A stretch of DNA of 64,000 nucleotides, from assembly GCA_022661535.1 (NCBI GenBank), contig JAKULF010000003.1, positions 6,076,001-6,140,000 on the forward strand. The letters are read 5' to 3'. Positions 28,001 to 40,539 of the stretch are shown here, piece by piece; within the stretch, counting starts at the first letter, position 1; each line of letters opens with the position of its first letter. A program made the translations under genes and the position numbers. The notes under the pieces were generated by a model that did no database searches, was not told where the DNA came from, and was given only the letters and a program-made list of their open reading frames with translations. The stretch is from Eutypa lata (taxonomy: Eukaryota > Ascomycota > Sordariomycetes > Xylariales > Diatrypaceae).

Positions 28001-31000
28001 CGTTATATAAGCGATAAATATAAAATATAATGAATTATAATAAAAGAATTAATGTAATATTTTAAGTAATAATAATATATTATGCTTAAAAAGTATAACA
28101 TTTATATATAAAACGAAATTATTAAAGCTTCGGATAATAATTAAAGTACGAAAAAAGAAAAATTCGAAAGATTTATTTTAATAACTTAATATTAAGCTTT
28201 ATTATATTATAAAAGTTTATTAATATAAAAACGAAATAAAAAATTAATTAATTAAAATTATTAATTATAATAAAAAGTTTAAAATATTAATGTTATTTTT
28301 TTAAAAATATATAATAAAAATTTATAATATTTATAAATTATAAAATATTTCAAAAAGTAATAAAAATTTTAACGAAAACTTTTTAAAAAATAATTAATTT
28401 AATAAATATATTAATTATTTTATTTTAATTTTAATTTATAATATCGATTTAAAATTATTAATTTTAATAATAATTTAAATTAATAATTAAATTATATATT
28501 AGAATTAATTTAAATTATATAAAATACTTTAATTAATAATAATTTAATAAAGTATTAAATTATTTTTATTTAAATAATAAATATAAAAATAAAAATAAAA
28601 AAGATTATTATTTTATATTATAATTAAATTAAATATTTAATAAATATAAATAATTTTAAAAAGTTAATTACGTAATAACGATAATTTAAATAATTTAAAA
28701 ATAATAATAAAGTAAAAATTAAATTAAAATTAAATTATTAAATCGAAATAATCATAATAAAAATAAAAATTATTTTTTTAAATTATTTTTTTAAATAAAG
28801 AATATTAATTAAAAAAAACATTTAAATATTTAAAGTAATTATTAAATAAACGATAAAAACATTTTATTTTTTAAAAATCGATTTATTATTTTAACGTAAT
28901 TTATAATATAATAATAATTAATTCGTTAATATTATAATAACTTTAAAACGAAATATATAAAAGATTAACGTATAATAAAATTATTAAATTAAAAGTTTTA
29001 TTAAAAAAATATATTAATTAATATATAAATACACGTAAAGTTGTATATTATTTATTAAAAAATTAAAAAATTACGATAGAAATTATATAAAATTTTATTA
29101 TTTTTATTTTTATTAAATTAATCGTTTTAAAAAATTAATATAAATTTTATTATAAAATTATTTATTAATTTAAAAAACGATAAAATAAATTATAATATTA
29201 TTTTAATAATTATAAATCGGTTTATAAAAATTATTTTATTTATATTTATTATAAAAACGTTAATTATCATAAAATTGATTTAAGTTTTATACGAAAAAAT
29301 TAAATATTATTTTAATTTTTTTTTAAAAATATCGTAAATTATAAAAATAAATTATTTATTAATAAATTTTAATAAAAGTTTCATAATATTAAAAGAATTA
29401 AACGTTAATTATTTATTATATATTATTTTTAAATAAATAAACAAACGAAACGTATAAATTAAATTTTAAAGAAATATTTTTAAAAATATTATAATATTAA
29501 TTAATATAATTAAATTAAAGTGTTTTATATAATTAAATTTATTTATAATAATTATTATAATGAATTAATTAAATATTTACCGTTTAAAACGTTATATAAA
29601 TATTATTTAAAAATAATAAAATAAATATTAAATAAAATTAAATTATAAATTTAAGAAATTAAATAAAAATTAAATAAAATAATTAAAATTTAACAACGAA
29701 TATATGTTTATTAAAAGAAATTATTAAAATATAAAAAAAGCATTACGATAAATATTATATTTCGAAAAAAATTAAAAAACAATAATAATAATATTATTTA
29801 TTAAAAACTTTCGATTTAAAAATAACGTAAAATTAATGTTTATATATATTTCAATTAAAATAATTAAATGAATTAATAATTAAACGTATTACGTTTATTT
29901 ATTTATAAAATATTAATAAGTTTATAACGTTTTTTATATATTTTTAAAACTTTAATAAAATTAATAAAATATTATTATTAGTTTTAAAAAAGTAAATAAA
30001 AAATATAAATAATAAAAAACGTAATTCGATATTAAAACGATTAAAAGTTAAAAAATTCTTAATTTAAATAAAAAGATTAATTAATAAAATATAATACTTA
30101 AAAATTTTAATACGTTACGAAAAAGAAAATACGAGAAAAATACGTAAAATAAAACGATAAAGTAAATATTATAAAAAAAACCAAACTTTTAATATTTTAA
30201 CGGCTTTAATTTGTTATAAATCGATTAAAAATCCTTTAAATATTTACGAAAAAAATATAATAAAAATAATTTAATAATATATTTAATATTAAAAAAAGAA
30301 AAAAGTTTATATAAATATAAAACGATCGTTAAATTATTAATTATCTCGTTATAAAAATCGAATTTACGGTTATAATAAAATAACGATTATTTATTTAATT
30401 AATAACGTATTATAATAAAAATCGAATTTATTATTTTTGAAATTAAAAAACTTTAACGTTTTATTAATAAATTATATATATCGTTAACGTAAAATCGATA
30501 ATTAAACGGCGTTTTAAAAGATATTAAGCAAAGCGAATTATTTTTAATTTTATAACGTAACGTAAAACGTACTTTAAATAAAACCGGTCGGCATTAAAGC
30601 GTTAACTTTTAATTTTTTAAATATTTAAATAAAGTAATTCGCATTAAACGAAATTAATTAATACTTGCGATAAAATTAACTTTAACGCTTTTCTTCGTTA
30701 TCGAAAAATCGTAAATAATCGTTGTTTTAAATATAATAAAAAGCAACGTAAAGAATTATATAAACAAAGTTATTACGATTATAAATAAACGTAATATTAA
30801 CGAAACGAACTTAAATTTTAATAAATGATATAAATTAATCGAAATTTAAGGCTTTACGACGAAAAGTTAACGAAAAAATATCGATTAAATATAATAAAAA
30901 ACTTATTAATTTATCTTTAAATTTTAAAATTTTAAAATAATAAAAGAATTATAATTTAATTACGACGATAATAATACGTTTAATTTTTAAAATATCGAAA

Positions 31001-31849
31001 ATAATTTAATTTTTTTTATAAGCTTTATAAAAAGCAAAAATAATTTAACGAAAAACGATTAAACGATAATTATATTTCGTTATTTTAAAGTTTAAAATAA
31101 AATTAATAATAATGTCGTTTTTAATAAAATAAAAATTAATTATAAAATTCGTAATTAATTAAATTTAATTATTTAAAATAATTAAAATTTAATTAACGGT
31201 TAATTATATAAAAATCGTTAAAAAACTTATAAAAAAATATTTCTTTTTATATTTAATATAATAAATATAACGTAAGCTATTAATTGCTATAAAATTAACG
31301 ATATAACGAATGAAAAAAAAAACATATAATATTAATAAAGCTCGGTTTAAAAAATACTTTCGAATTTTAATTTATTATTAAAATCGATTTAAATTTAATA
31401 ATAATTTTATTTAATTTATTTATCGAAAACGTAAACTTAACGAAAATTATTATAAAATAATAATAAAATAATAAAAATTTAACGATTAAAAGTTAAAAAA
31501 ACGTAATAAATATTATTATAATTAACGAAAAACGATAAACGAATAATAAAAAAACGACGAATGAAAAATAACATTATAAAAAAAATGAAATAATATTATA
31601 AACTTAAAAGAAATTATTTTTAAAAAACGCAATTTAAAATAAACGTAAAATAAATAATTATCGCTTAAAATACTTAATAACGTTTAAAAATATCGTAATA
31701 ATAATAATTAAAAGTTATATATAAAGCGATTATAATAATAATTTAAAATATTATAATTATTATATAACGTATAAATTACATTATATTATAATTAAAATTA
31801 TAATATATAAAATTATTAAAAAGTAATAATTAAAAAAGAATATAAAAAA
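25044..31849 (+). pseudogene. Internal region of second LTR element, heavily RIPed
   Basis: 6.8 kb with stops in all frames. It is least eroded between about 30,350 and 31,700 (CG-rich, with CCGGTCGG at 30,585 and AAGCAAAGCG at 30,527), which in plus orientation would be the pol C-terminal or 3' region. No domain could be assigned. The most eroded part is 26,900-29,700. Confidence 0.5.
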
Positions 31850-32034
31850 TATAATTACTTAAAGTACGTAACTTACGATTACATAACGATTTATAAGCGC
31901 TAAAGCATATAAAGAACTTTTTTTAATTAATTAAAATTATTAATTAAAAGTAATTTATTATATTTATTTTTCGAAATTATTTTATTATTATTTAATAATT
32001 ATATTATAAACTTATAATTATTTATATTTTTATA
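31850..32034 (+). repeat. Right LTR of second LTR element
   Basis: 185 bp, the partner of 24,859-25,043. Differences are mostly C/T and G/A. Confidence 0.8.
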
Positions 32035-34776
32035 AAAAGCTTTAAGATTTTATAATATAATACTTATTATATAACTTTAATATTTAAATTAAATTAAAAG
32101 TTAATAAAAAAACTTAATATATTAATTATAAATAAATATCGTTTAATAAATAATTTATTAATTATATTATTTTTAAAAAAACGAATAAAAAATTAAAATC
32201 GCGATTTTATTTACGAATTAAAAATTAATAATTATACGGTTTTTCTTTTAAATATAATTTTTATTTTTATTTCGCATAATATAAATTATTATTTTATTGT
32301 AAAAATTTAACTTTAAAAGCTTAAAAAATCTTTTAAATAAAAAATAAAAAATACATTATAAAAATAAAAGAATTTATATTTTTAAACTTTTTTAATACGT
32401 ATAAATTAAAGAGTTTTATTAATTATAATTTAACGTTTTTAAATTAAAAGAATACAATTTATAAAATTATATTTAATATTATTAATTATTAATAAAATTA
32501 ATTTATATTTTTTTTTATTAAAAAAACTTAAAAAAACTTTTAATTAAAACTTTTATATAAGTTATAAAACCGAACTTATTATTATAAATATAAACGTTAT
32601 ATTTAATTTTAATTTTAAATATATTAATAAAATTAAAAATATTAAATATAAAAAAACTTTATTAAAATCTTTTTAATATTTTTAAATAACTTTTTAAATA
32701 ACTTTTAAAATATTTTTTAAAAAAAAATAAAAACATTAATTATATTTTTAAAAAGATTAAACTTAATCGATAATTAAGAATAAATTTCGAAAAATCGTTA
32801 ATATCGTTATAATCTTCGTTATTAAAAATTATAATAATTTATATTATAAAACCTTTTTCTTAAAATATCGTTAAATAATTATCGTAATTATAATTTTTAA
32901 AAAGGATTATTTTAATTTTATAATTAATTTTTTAAAAATATTAAAAATATTTATAAAAATAATTGTTTTTTTCGCTTTATAATTAATTATAAAATAAAAC
33001 TTTTATAAAACCTTATTATTTTTTACGATAAAAACATTTACGTATAAAATAAATATATATAATATAAACTTATTAAAAATCGTAATATTTTTTAAATAAT
33101 AACTTTACGTTTAATAATAAAATTTTTATAATAAATTTAAATAAAAACTTTAAAGTTTTAATATAAAATACCTTTCGATATCATTTTTAAATAATTAATA
33201 ACGAATTTATATTTATTAAAAAACTTATTTTTAATAAAAGCATTTAAATTTAAATTCTTTATAATTTATACGTAAACGTTTAAAATATTTATTTTAACTT
33301 AATCGAAAGTTATTTCGAAAATATATAAAAAAACGTTTTTATTTCGAAAACGGTAATTAATATAAATTAATACTTTTTTAAAAAAAAGTTAATAATAAAC
33401 ATTTAATTAAAACTTATAAGTTTATATAAAAAAATAAAAAAGAAAGTTTAAAACGTTAATAATAATTTTACGATAAATATAAACTTTTTTTTAAAAATAT
33501 TTAAAAAACTTATTAAATTTTAAACTTATATTTAATTTAACGATTAAAATGCGAAAATTAAAATAAAACGAATTTTAAATTTTAAATATATATTAAATGT
33601 ATAAATTAAAATTTATAAATTTATAAATTTAAATAATATTTATAAATTAAAATTAAATAAAAAGGTTTTTTTAATTATAAATAAACTTTTTATTATTTTA
33701 ATTATTCGTAAAATTATAAATAAATTCGTTAATTAATTTTTAAATAAAGATTATTAAAAAACTTAAAAAATAACGTTTATTTTCGCTATTTAATATATTA
33801 AATTTAAATTAAAAAGAAAGTTATATTAACGTTATTATTAATTTTTAAAATTTTTTTAAAAACGATAATTTAAATAATTAATAAAAAAAGTTAAAATTAA
33901 AATTTACTTTTAAATATAACTTTGAAAGATTTATCGTTAAAAAGTAATTAAAACGTTAATAATAAAGTTTATAAATAACGATTTAAAAAAAATTATATTA
34001 ATTATATAATTTATTTATAAAGTTATTTAAATCTTTTTTAAAAAAAAAACTTTAAAATACGTTTAATAAACAAAAAAAAATTTAAAATAAAAAGCTTAAA
34101 ATAAAAATATTAATAAAAAAGCTTTTAAAAAATTAATTAAAACGAATTATTTAAAATTTAAAAATTTAAATAAAAATACGTAATTATTTTATAATTTTTT
34201 TAAACGAATTATATTATTCACGTTAAAAAATAAAAATAAATAATAATAAATAAATCCGTAAAAATTAAAAAAAATTAAAAAAAATTTAAACGTTAAAATA
34301 TAAAGTAAAAATTAATTTATTATTAATAAATTTATTAATTAAAAACTAATATTAACATTTTATTAAAATAAATTTTTTAATAAATTTTAATAATAATTTC
34401 TTTTTTTAAAAAAAACTTTTCGAAAATTAATATAAACTTTTATAAAGAAAAATAATTAAATAAAATATTTATTAAATAATTTATTATAATAAAAATACTT
34501 TATAATAAATATTTAAAAAGTAATAATTAATAAAAGATTTTTAAACGATATTAATAAATTAAAATAAATTAAAAACAAATTAAAAAAAACGTAAAATTAT
34601 TTTTTAATAAATTAAAAAATATAATAAAATAAAATAATAAAATATAAAAATTTATATATAAATTAAAAATAATAAATAATAAATATAAAATTTATTATTA
34701 AAATTTATTATAAGATTTTAATATTTTTAAATATATAATTTTAAATATATAAAATTAAAAATTAAATTTATATTTT
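32035..34776 (+). mobile_element. Family D copy 2, right fragment
   Basis: Matches 4,330-5,560 and 8,070-8,900 of copy 1 in order. Shared blocks are TATTAATTATAAATAAATAT, TAATACGTATAAATTAAAGA and TTAATTTTTAAATAAA. It skips the 5,600-7,000 part in places, so one of the two copies has deletions. It ends at the MITE-like sequence at 34,777. Confidence 0.6.
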
Positions 34777-34935
34777 TATAACGAAATAATTACGAAATTT
34801 TTAATTATTTAAATATAAATAAAAAACTTTTAATATAAAAAATATCGAAATTATTAATCTTTTATTATAAAGTATTAAATTATATAATTTAATTATTAAT
34901 TTTTTATTTTAATATTATATTATTTCGATATTTTA
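34777..34935. mobile_element. MITE F1, truncated or diverged at the right
   Basis: Begins TATAACGAAATAATTACGAA and matches the first ~140 bp of MITE F2 at 35,328 (ACTTTYRATATA, AAATTATTAATCTTTTATTA and so on). Its right terminal repeat is missing or strongly changed after about 34,915. Confidence 0.55.
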
Positions 34936-35327
34936 TAAATATATTAAAACGTTAAAGTTTAAGGTTTAAATTATAATAATATCGGTTTTTTTAAACTTAA
35001 GCTTTTTCGTTACGTTTATAAAAATAAATAATTGATTTTTTTATAATTAACGACGATTAATTATATAAATTAATTAATACGTAACCGTCGTTAAAAAGCG
35101 TATTAACGCCAAGGCCGATAATACGGTAATACGGTAATAACGGCAAGTAACACTTGTATGCTTAAGGGTTTAACGTGCTTAAGTTAGCGCAAAACGAAGC
35201 TTAAATAAATAGCTAATAAGTGGCGTATAAACGCCTTGCAGCTGTTATTAAGTTCGTTAAGTTAAGGTTATAACTCGCCTTAATACGAAGACGAGTTAAA
35301 ACGCTTCGTTCGTATAAAAGGAAATAA
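34936..35327. other. Less-mutated island between two MITE copies
   Basis: About 390 bp with clearly higher GC than its neighbours and many retained C and G outside CG (CCAAGGCC, AACACTTGTATGCTTAAGGG, GCCTTGCAGCTG). It contains the short hairpin GGCGTATAAACGCC (about 35,223-35,236) and a direct repeat ACGGTAATACGGTAAT. No tRNA, 5S rRNA or reading frame was recognised. It may be the interior of a larger element whose ends are F1 and F2, or single-copy DNA that escaped RIP. Confidence 0.55.
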
Positions 35328-35329
35328 TA

Positions 35330-35498
35330 TAACGAAATGATTATAAAGTTTTTAATTATTTAAGTACAAATAAAAAACTTTCGATATATAAAGTATCGAA
35401 ATTATTAATCTTTTATTATAAAGCATTAAATCGTATAATTTAATTATTAATTTTTTATTTATATTTAAATAATCGAAAATTTCGTAATTATTTCGTTA
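35330..35498. mobile_element. MITE F2 (hairpin, mariner-like)
   Basis: 169 bp. The left end TAACGAAATGATTATAAAG and the reverse complement of the right end TAACGAAATAATTACGAAA pair for about 50 bp, reaching AAATAAAAAA on both arms. TA flanks both ends (35,328-35,329 and 35,499-35,500), the Tc1/mariner target duplication. Non-coding and palindromic; it would fold as one long hairpin. Confidence 0.7.
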
Positions 35499-35500
35499 TA

Positions 35501-38500
35501 ATATAACGAATAATAATCGTTTAAGATTTTAAAATTTATATAATAAAAGTTTTTATTATAAAAAATATATAATTTATAATTAATTTTTTAAAATTTAAGT
35601 TATTTTTATAATTAAAATTTATCGTTTTAAATAATTTAAAGTTATTATATTTATAATTTAAAACGAACGAAATAAATAATAATTTTATATCGTTTATATT
35701 TATTATACGAAACGATTTTTTAATATATTAATATTAATTTAAATAAATATCGTTAATAAAACTTAATTTAATAATATAAATATTTAAAAATTAATTAATT
35801 TAATTTAAATTTTTAATAATAATTATTTCGATAATAATTTTAGTAATTTTCGTAAAACGTTTTTTATTTACATTAAATAATAAAAAATTATTAATATATA
35901 AAGTTATAATATTATTTATTTTAAAATTTAAATAAATAATATCGTTTAATATTAAAGTTATAAAGCTTAATATTTTAAAATTATTTTTATTTTTATTTAT
36001 TAAATTTTATAAATTTATTTAAGTTTATATAAAAGATTTATTAATTAAATAATATAATTTAAATCGTATTTATATTTTTTTAAAAATACGTAATAAAATA
36101 TCTTTTTAATAACGGAAATATTTTTATAAATAATTTTTATTTATTTATTATTAAATACGTTATAATAAAGTTTATTTATATAATATATTAACCGTATAAA
36201 GTTATAAAAATTATAAGATTTCGTTAATATATAATTCGAATTATAATTATAATAATTTCGTTATAATTAATACTTTTTTAATATAAATATATATATATAT
36301 ACTTTTAACTTTTTAAAATCGTTTATTAATATAATTTTACGTTATAATATTTATATAACGTTTATTAAATATTTATATATTACTTTAATTAATAAAATAA
36401 ATTTAAATAATTTTTAATTAATGTTTTTTTATATTTTTATAAACATTACTTTTATTTATAAGTTTTTTTCGAAATTTATTAAAGTTTTTTTTAATAACGA
36501 ATTATTTTTAAATATTATCGTTATTAATTTATATATTTTTAAATATTTAAAAAAAACTTCGTTATTTTATAAAAGTTTTCGAAAATACCGTATTATTATT
36601 TTTCGAATAAAAATATTATTTATAAATAAAAATAAACTTATTTTATTATTTTAAAAATATTATTAAAGTTTATAAATTTACGTTTTTAATTATTTATAAT
36701 ATTATTATTAATAAAACCGAATTTAAAATTATATTTATTAATATTTTCGTTATTTTAAATAAATTATATTCGATATAATTTAATTATAATTTAAAAACAT
36801 TTTTCGAGAATATTATATATATAAAATTAAAAAATCTTTTTTTAAACGACCGCGTTTACGTTTAATAAGTTATTTTTTTATATGTTTCGTTATTAAATAT
36901 AACGTTATTATTATCGTTTTAAATATTAATTTTTTTTATCGATTTAATAACGAAATCGTTTTTAAATTTATTTCGAAAATAATTAAATAATATTTTTTAA
37001 ATTAAAAAAAATATTTAATTTTTTAATGTCTTTATATATTATAACGTAAAAAGTTAAAAATAAATCTTTTATTAATTATATAATATAATTACTTTTTTTT
37101 ATTTTTTTTAAAAATGCTTTTTATATTTTAATTTTTTAATTTTTTAAATTAAACTTTTTTAAATTAATAAACATAACGTAACGTAATTTTAAAATGTATA
37201 AATACTTATAACGAAATAAATAATTATTATTAAAATTTAAACTTTTTAATAAATTTTCGTAAATGTTATATTTTTTATTAATAATTAATTTATTTTAATA
37301 ATTATTTTAATAATTATTTTAATAATTATTTTTATAACGTAATTTTAAAAATATATAAAGATTTTTATTTAAATTATATAAACTTTAATTTCGTTTTATA
37401 TAAATTTAATAATACGTTTTATAATTTTATTTTAATATTAATTTTAAAATAATTATAATTAAAGTTTAATATTACGTTTTTTATAAAATTCCTTTATTTT
37501 AAATATATTAAATTTTCGTTTATCGTTTAATTTTAAAATTCGAATTATTTTTTTTTTCGTTAAAAAATTAATCGATAAAGTATTAAATTATTTTTTTAAT
37601 ATAATTTCGTAAATATTATTAAATATTATCTTTAATTTGTATTAACTTTATATTACGATTTTAATTATAATTTTTAATTATTAAATTATAATATAAATTA
37701 TTACGTAATAATACGAATTATATTATACTTATATTATATTATATAATTTGGTTTATATAAATTAATCTTTTTAAAACGTTTTTTAACGAAAACTTTTTTA
37801 TTTTTATTATATTATAAATCGTATAAAATAAAACTTTAATATTTTCGAATTAAAATGTTATATTATAAAATCGTTTAATAGTTTAAATTAAGCGTTTAAT
37901 ATTAAATTAATAAAATTAATAAAATTATAAAATATTTTTTTTATAATATTTTTATTTATAATAACTTTTTCGTTATTATTAAGTTTAAATATTATATATT
38001 AAAAAATAATTAATTTCGAATTTAAATATATTAAAAATTTATAATAAAATCGTTTATCTTTTTTTATTAATTATTATTAAAACCTTTTTATTTAATAATT
38101 TTAAAATATTATAATTTAAATAATCGTGTTTTTATATTATATTTCGTTAAAAAGTATTTTAAATAAAAACTTTTTAATAATTAAAATATATTACATTATT
38201 AAATTTAATTAATTATTATATAATAATATTAATAATTAAAGCGTAAATAAAAGTTATTTTAATATTAATAATAAAACGATTTTATTTAATATTTTTAATC
38301 GTTTTATAACTTAAATAATTAAAATTATTAATAATATTAATATTTAAGTTATTATTTTATAATAATTATAACGTTTAAATCGTTTTTTTTCGTATAATCT
38401 TTTTAATATTTTTTTCGTTTTTAACTTTTTTTATTTAATAAAAATAAAAATTATAATGCTTTTTAATTTAATTTATTAATATATAATATTAAAAATTAAT

Positions 38501-38900
38501 TTATTTTATTTTATATATTAAGCTTTTTTCGATTAATTATATTTTATATATTTATTAAGTTTAATATAAATTTCTTTTTATAAAATTTAAATTTTATTCG
38601 AAAAAAGCTTAATTTAATTTAATAAATTTCGATTTTTTATATATTAAAAACGACGTTGTTTAATATAAATTAATTCTTATTTTTATAACGTTTTTATTAA
38701 TAATTAATTAATAAAAATATATATTAAAAATAATTAAGTTATTAATATTAAAATTAAATAATGATTATAAATAAATATATATATTTATTATAATTTTAAT
38801 TAAAAATAATAATTATAAAATTTAAATTTAAAAAGTTTTATATATTAAAATTATTTTATTTAAATGTTTTTATAATTAATATATTATTAATATAATTTTA
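35501..38900 (-). mobile_element. Copia copy 3, inverted and truncated
   Basis: Reverse complement of the Copia pol region. 35,501-35,680 matches about 22,230-22,090 (RNase H), 35,730-36,080 matches the RT core, and 36,421-36,660 matches about 21,070-20,870. 37,970-38,050 matches about 19,570-19,440, and 38,090-38,400 matches about 19,380-19,080. Neither LTR was found, so both ends are lost; the left end is at MITE F2 and the right end fades near 38,900. The 77-codon frame on the top strand at 36,421-36,654 is antisense to this dead pol and is not a gene. Confidence 0.75.
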
Positions 38901-38914
38901 ATTATTTCGAAAAA

Positions 38915-39172
38915 AGTTATTTAAATGTAATATTATATAATAAAAGCTTAAAACGTTATAATTTTAATAATGCAATTAATAATTATAATATATCGAGAAA
39001 AAAAGCGTTTAAATTAAATTATATAAATTATTTATTCGAATAATTATTTAATTTATATGTTATTATTATTATTTTAATTATTTTTTAAAAAGCCGTTTAA
39101 AAGTAATATTATATAAAAAAAGCTTAAAGCGTTATAATTTTTTTAATTAAAATAATAATAATAATATACGAA
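38915..39172. repeat. Imperfect tandem duplication (~178-bp period)
   Basis: The block around TAATATTATATAATAAAAGC at 38,928 recurs at about 39,103 as TAATATTATATAAAAAAAGC, followed in both by TTAAARCGTTATAATTTT. Unit length is about 178 bp. No function seen. Confidence 0.6.
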
Positions 39173-39189
39173 TTAAATAAACGTTCGAA

Positions 39190-39600
39190 CAAATAACTTA
39201 CGTAATTTAATCTGGATTTATAAAGTTATAAATTACTTTATAAAGTTATAAATTTATAAATTTATAAATTATAAGTTTATAAGTTTATAAGTTTATAAGT
39301 TTATAAATTTATAAATTTATAAATCTTTAAATTTTTAAAATTAAATCGAAAAAAAAAGCATTTAATTAATTATAATTATAAATTATTTATAATTTTTTAA
39401 AAATAAATGTATTTAATTAAAGTTAAATATAAAAAGTTAAATAAATTTGTAATTAAAAATTAATTAATTTAAAGCGTTTTTTTAATAAATATATATTTTT
39501 AATATATTTAACGGTTATTTAATAACTTAATTAATAACGTAATTTAATAATTTAAATTTAACTTAAAATAATCTTTAATTAAAATAATAATTATATTATT
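39190..39600 (+). mobile_element. Family A remnant, copy 4
   Basis: Only the 3' half is present: an 8-bp AAGTTTAT array at about 39,276-39,306, then AAAAAGCATTTAATTAATTA and the family tail with TTAATAACGTAATTTAATA at about 39,532. No CGTTAT start block precedes it. Confidence 0.55.
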
Positions 39601-40097
39601 AAAAAAAAGTTAAAAAATATTAAAAAATATAATTATTAAATTTTAAATTATTATTAAATTTTATAAAAATTACGTAAAATCTTTTAAAATTTCGTAATAA
39701 AATAATTATTATATAATTTTAATAATTAAATTAAATTAAAAATTAAAAAAATAATTAATATATTAATTATATCGTTTAAAAAAATAAAAAAAAAATTATA
39801 TAAAAAAATTTAAATATAATTTTTATTTTTATTTTAAATAATATAATTTTTAATTATATTATTATTTTATTATTAAAATAAAAAATTTATATTTTTAAAA
39901 AGTTTTTAATATTTATAAATTAAAGAATTTCGTTAATTATATTTTAATTATTTTAATTAAAAAAATTAATTTTATAAATTTTATTATAATTTTATTAATT
40001 ATTAAAAAAAATAATTTTTTTTTCGTTTTTAAAATAATTAAATTTAATTAATAATTAAAAAATTAATTTTAAAAACTTATTAATATAATTAAAATTT
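39600..40097 (+). mobile_element. Family D copy 3, left fragment
   Basis: Matches 4,330-5,000 and 32,040-32,760 (AATATATTAATTATATCGTTT and the TAAATTAAAGAATTTCGTTAA region). It ends where family B begins; the family continues at 41,618. Confidence 0.6.
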
Positions 40098-40539
40098 TAT
40101 TAACCGTTATAATGCAAAAAAAATACGACTTTTCGTAAACTTCGAAAAAAAATTTTTTAACTTTTAAAATTAATAAAATTTTACTTCGTAAATAATAATA
40201 TTCGTCGATTTAAAAGTTATATTTTATATACGTAAATAATAACATTTATAATAAAATACGTTTTTAATTTTTAATTTCGAATTAATTATAATAAATTAAT
40301 TTAAATTTAAAGTTAAAAATTAAGTTCGTATAAAAATATTCGAAAATAAAAAAATAATTCCTTTTTTTATTTTTTTTATTTTATACGAAATTTAAACTTT
40401 AAGCTTTACGGATTTATTATTACGTATTACGGATTTTACGGATTTAATTATTACATTATAAGCTTTTTATATTACGGGCTATATTAATTATTGCATAGAA
40501 ATCTTATACTTTATCTTTATATATATAGCTAATTTCGCG

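Larger units (their letters stand above)
24859..32034 (+). mobile_element. Second LTR retrotransposon (RIPed), superfamily not resolved
   Basis: A 7,176-bp unit with equal 185-bp direct terminal repeats, inserted in family D. The left flank is the family D sequence ending near 24,858. The right flank at 32,035 continues the same family D sequence as seen uninterrupted at 39,660-39,720. The LTRs are unrelated to those of the Copia element. The A-rich top strand suggests plus orientation, as does the A-rich tract before the right LTR (about 31,829-31,849). No RT or integrase motif could be read with confidence, so Gypsy versus Copia is left open. Confidence 0.75.

Noticed and set aside
30350..31700. 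Possible protein on either strand in the less-eroded part of the second LTR element
   Set aside because: Both strands give plausible-looking translations; a Gypsy RT reading on the minus strand failed at the P-F-G-L block, so no call was made.
34936..35327. Possible tRNA or 5S rRNA gene in the GC-richer island
   Set aside because: No A/B-box pair at correct spacing and no cloverleaf could be drawn.
36421..36654. 77-codon open frame, plus strand
   Set aside because: It is antisense to the RT-region of the inverted Copia copy (matches 20,870-21,070 reversed).
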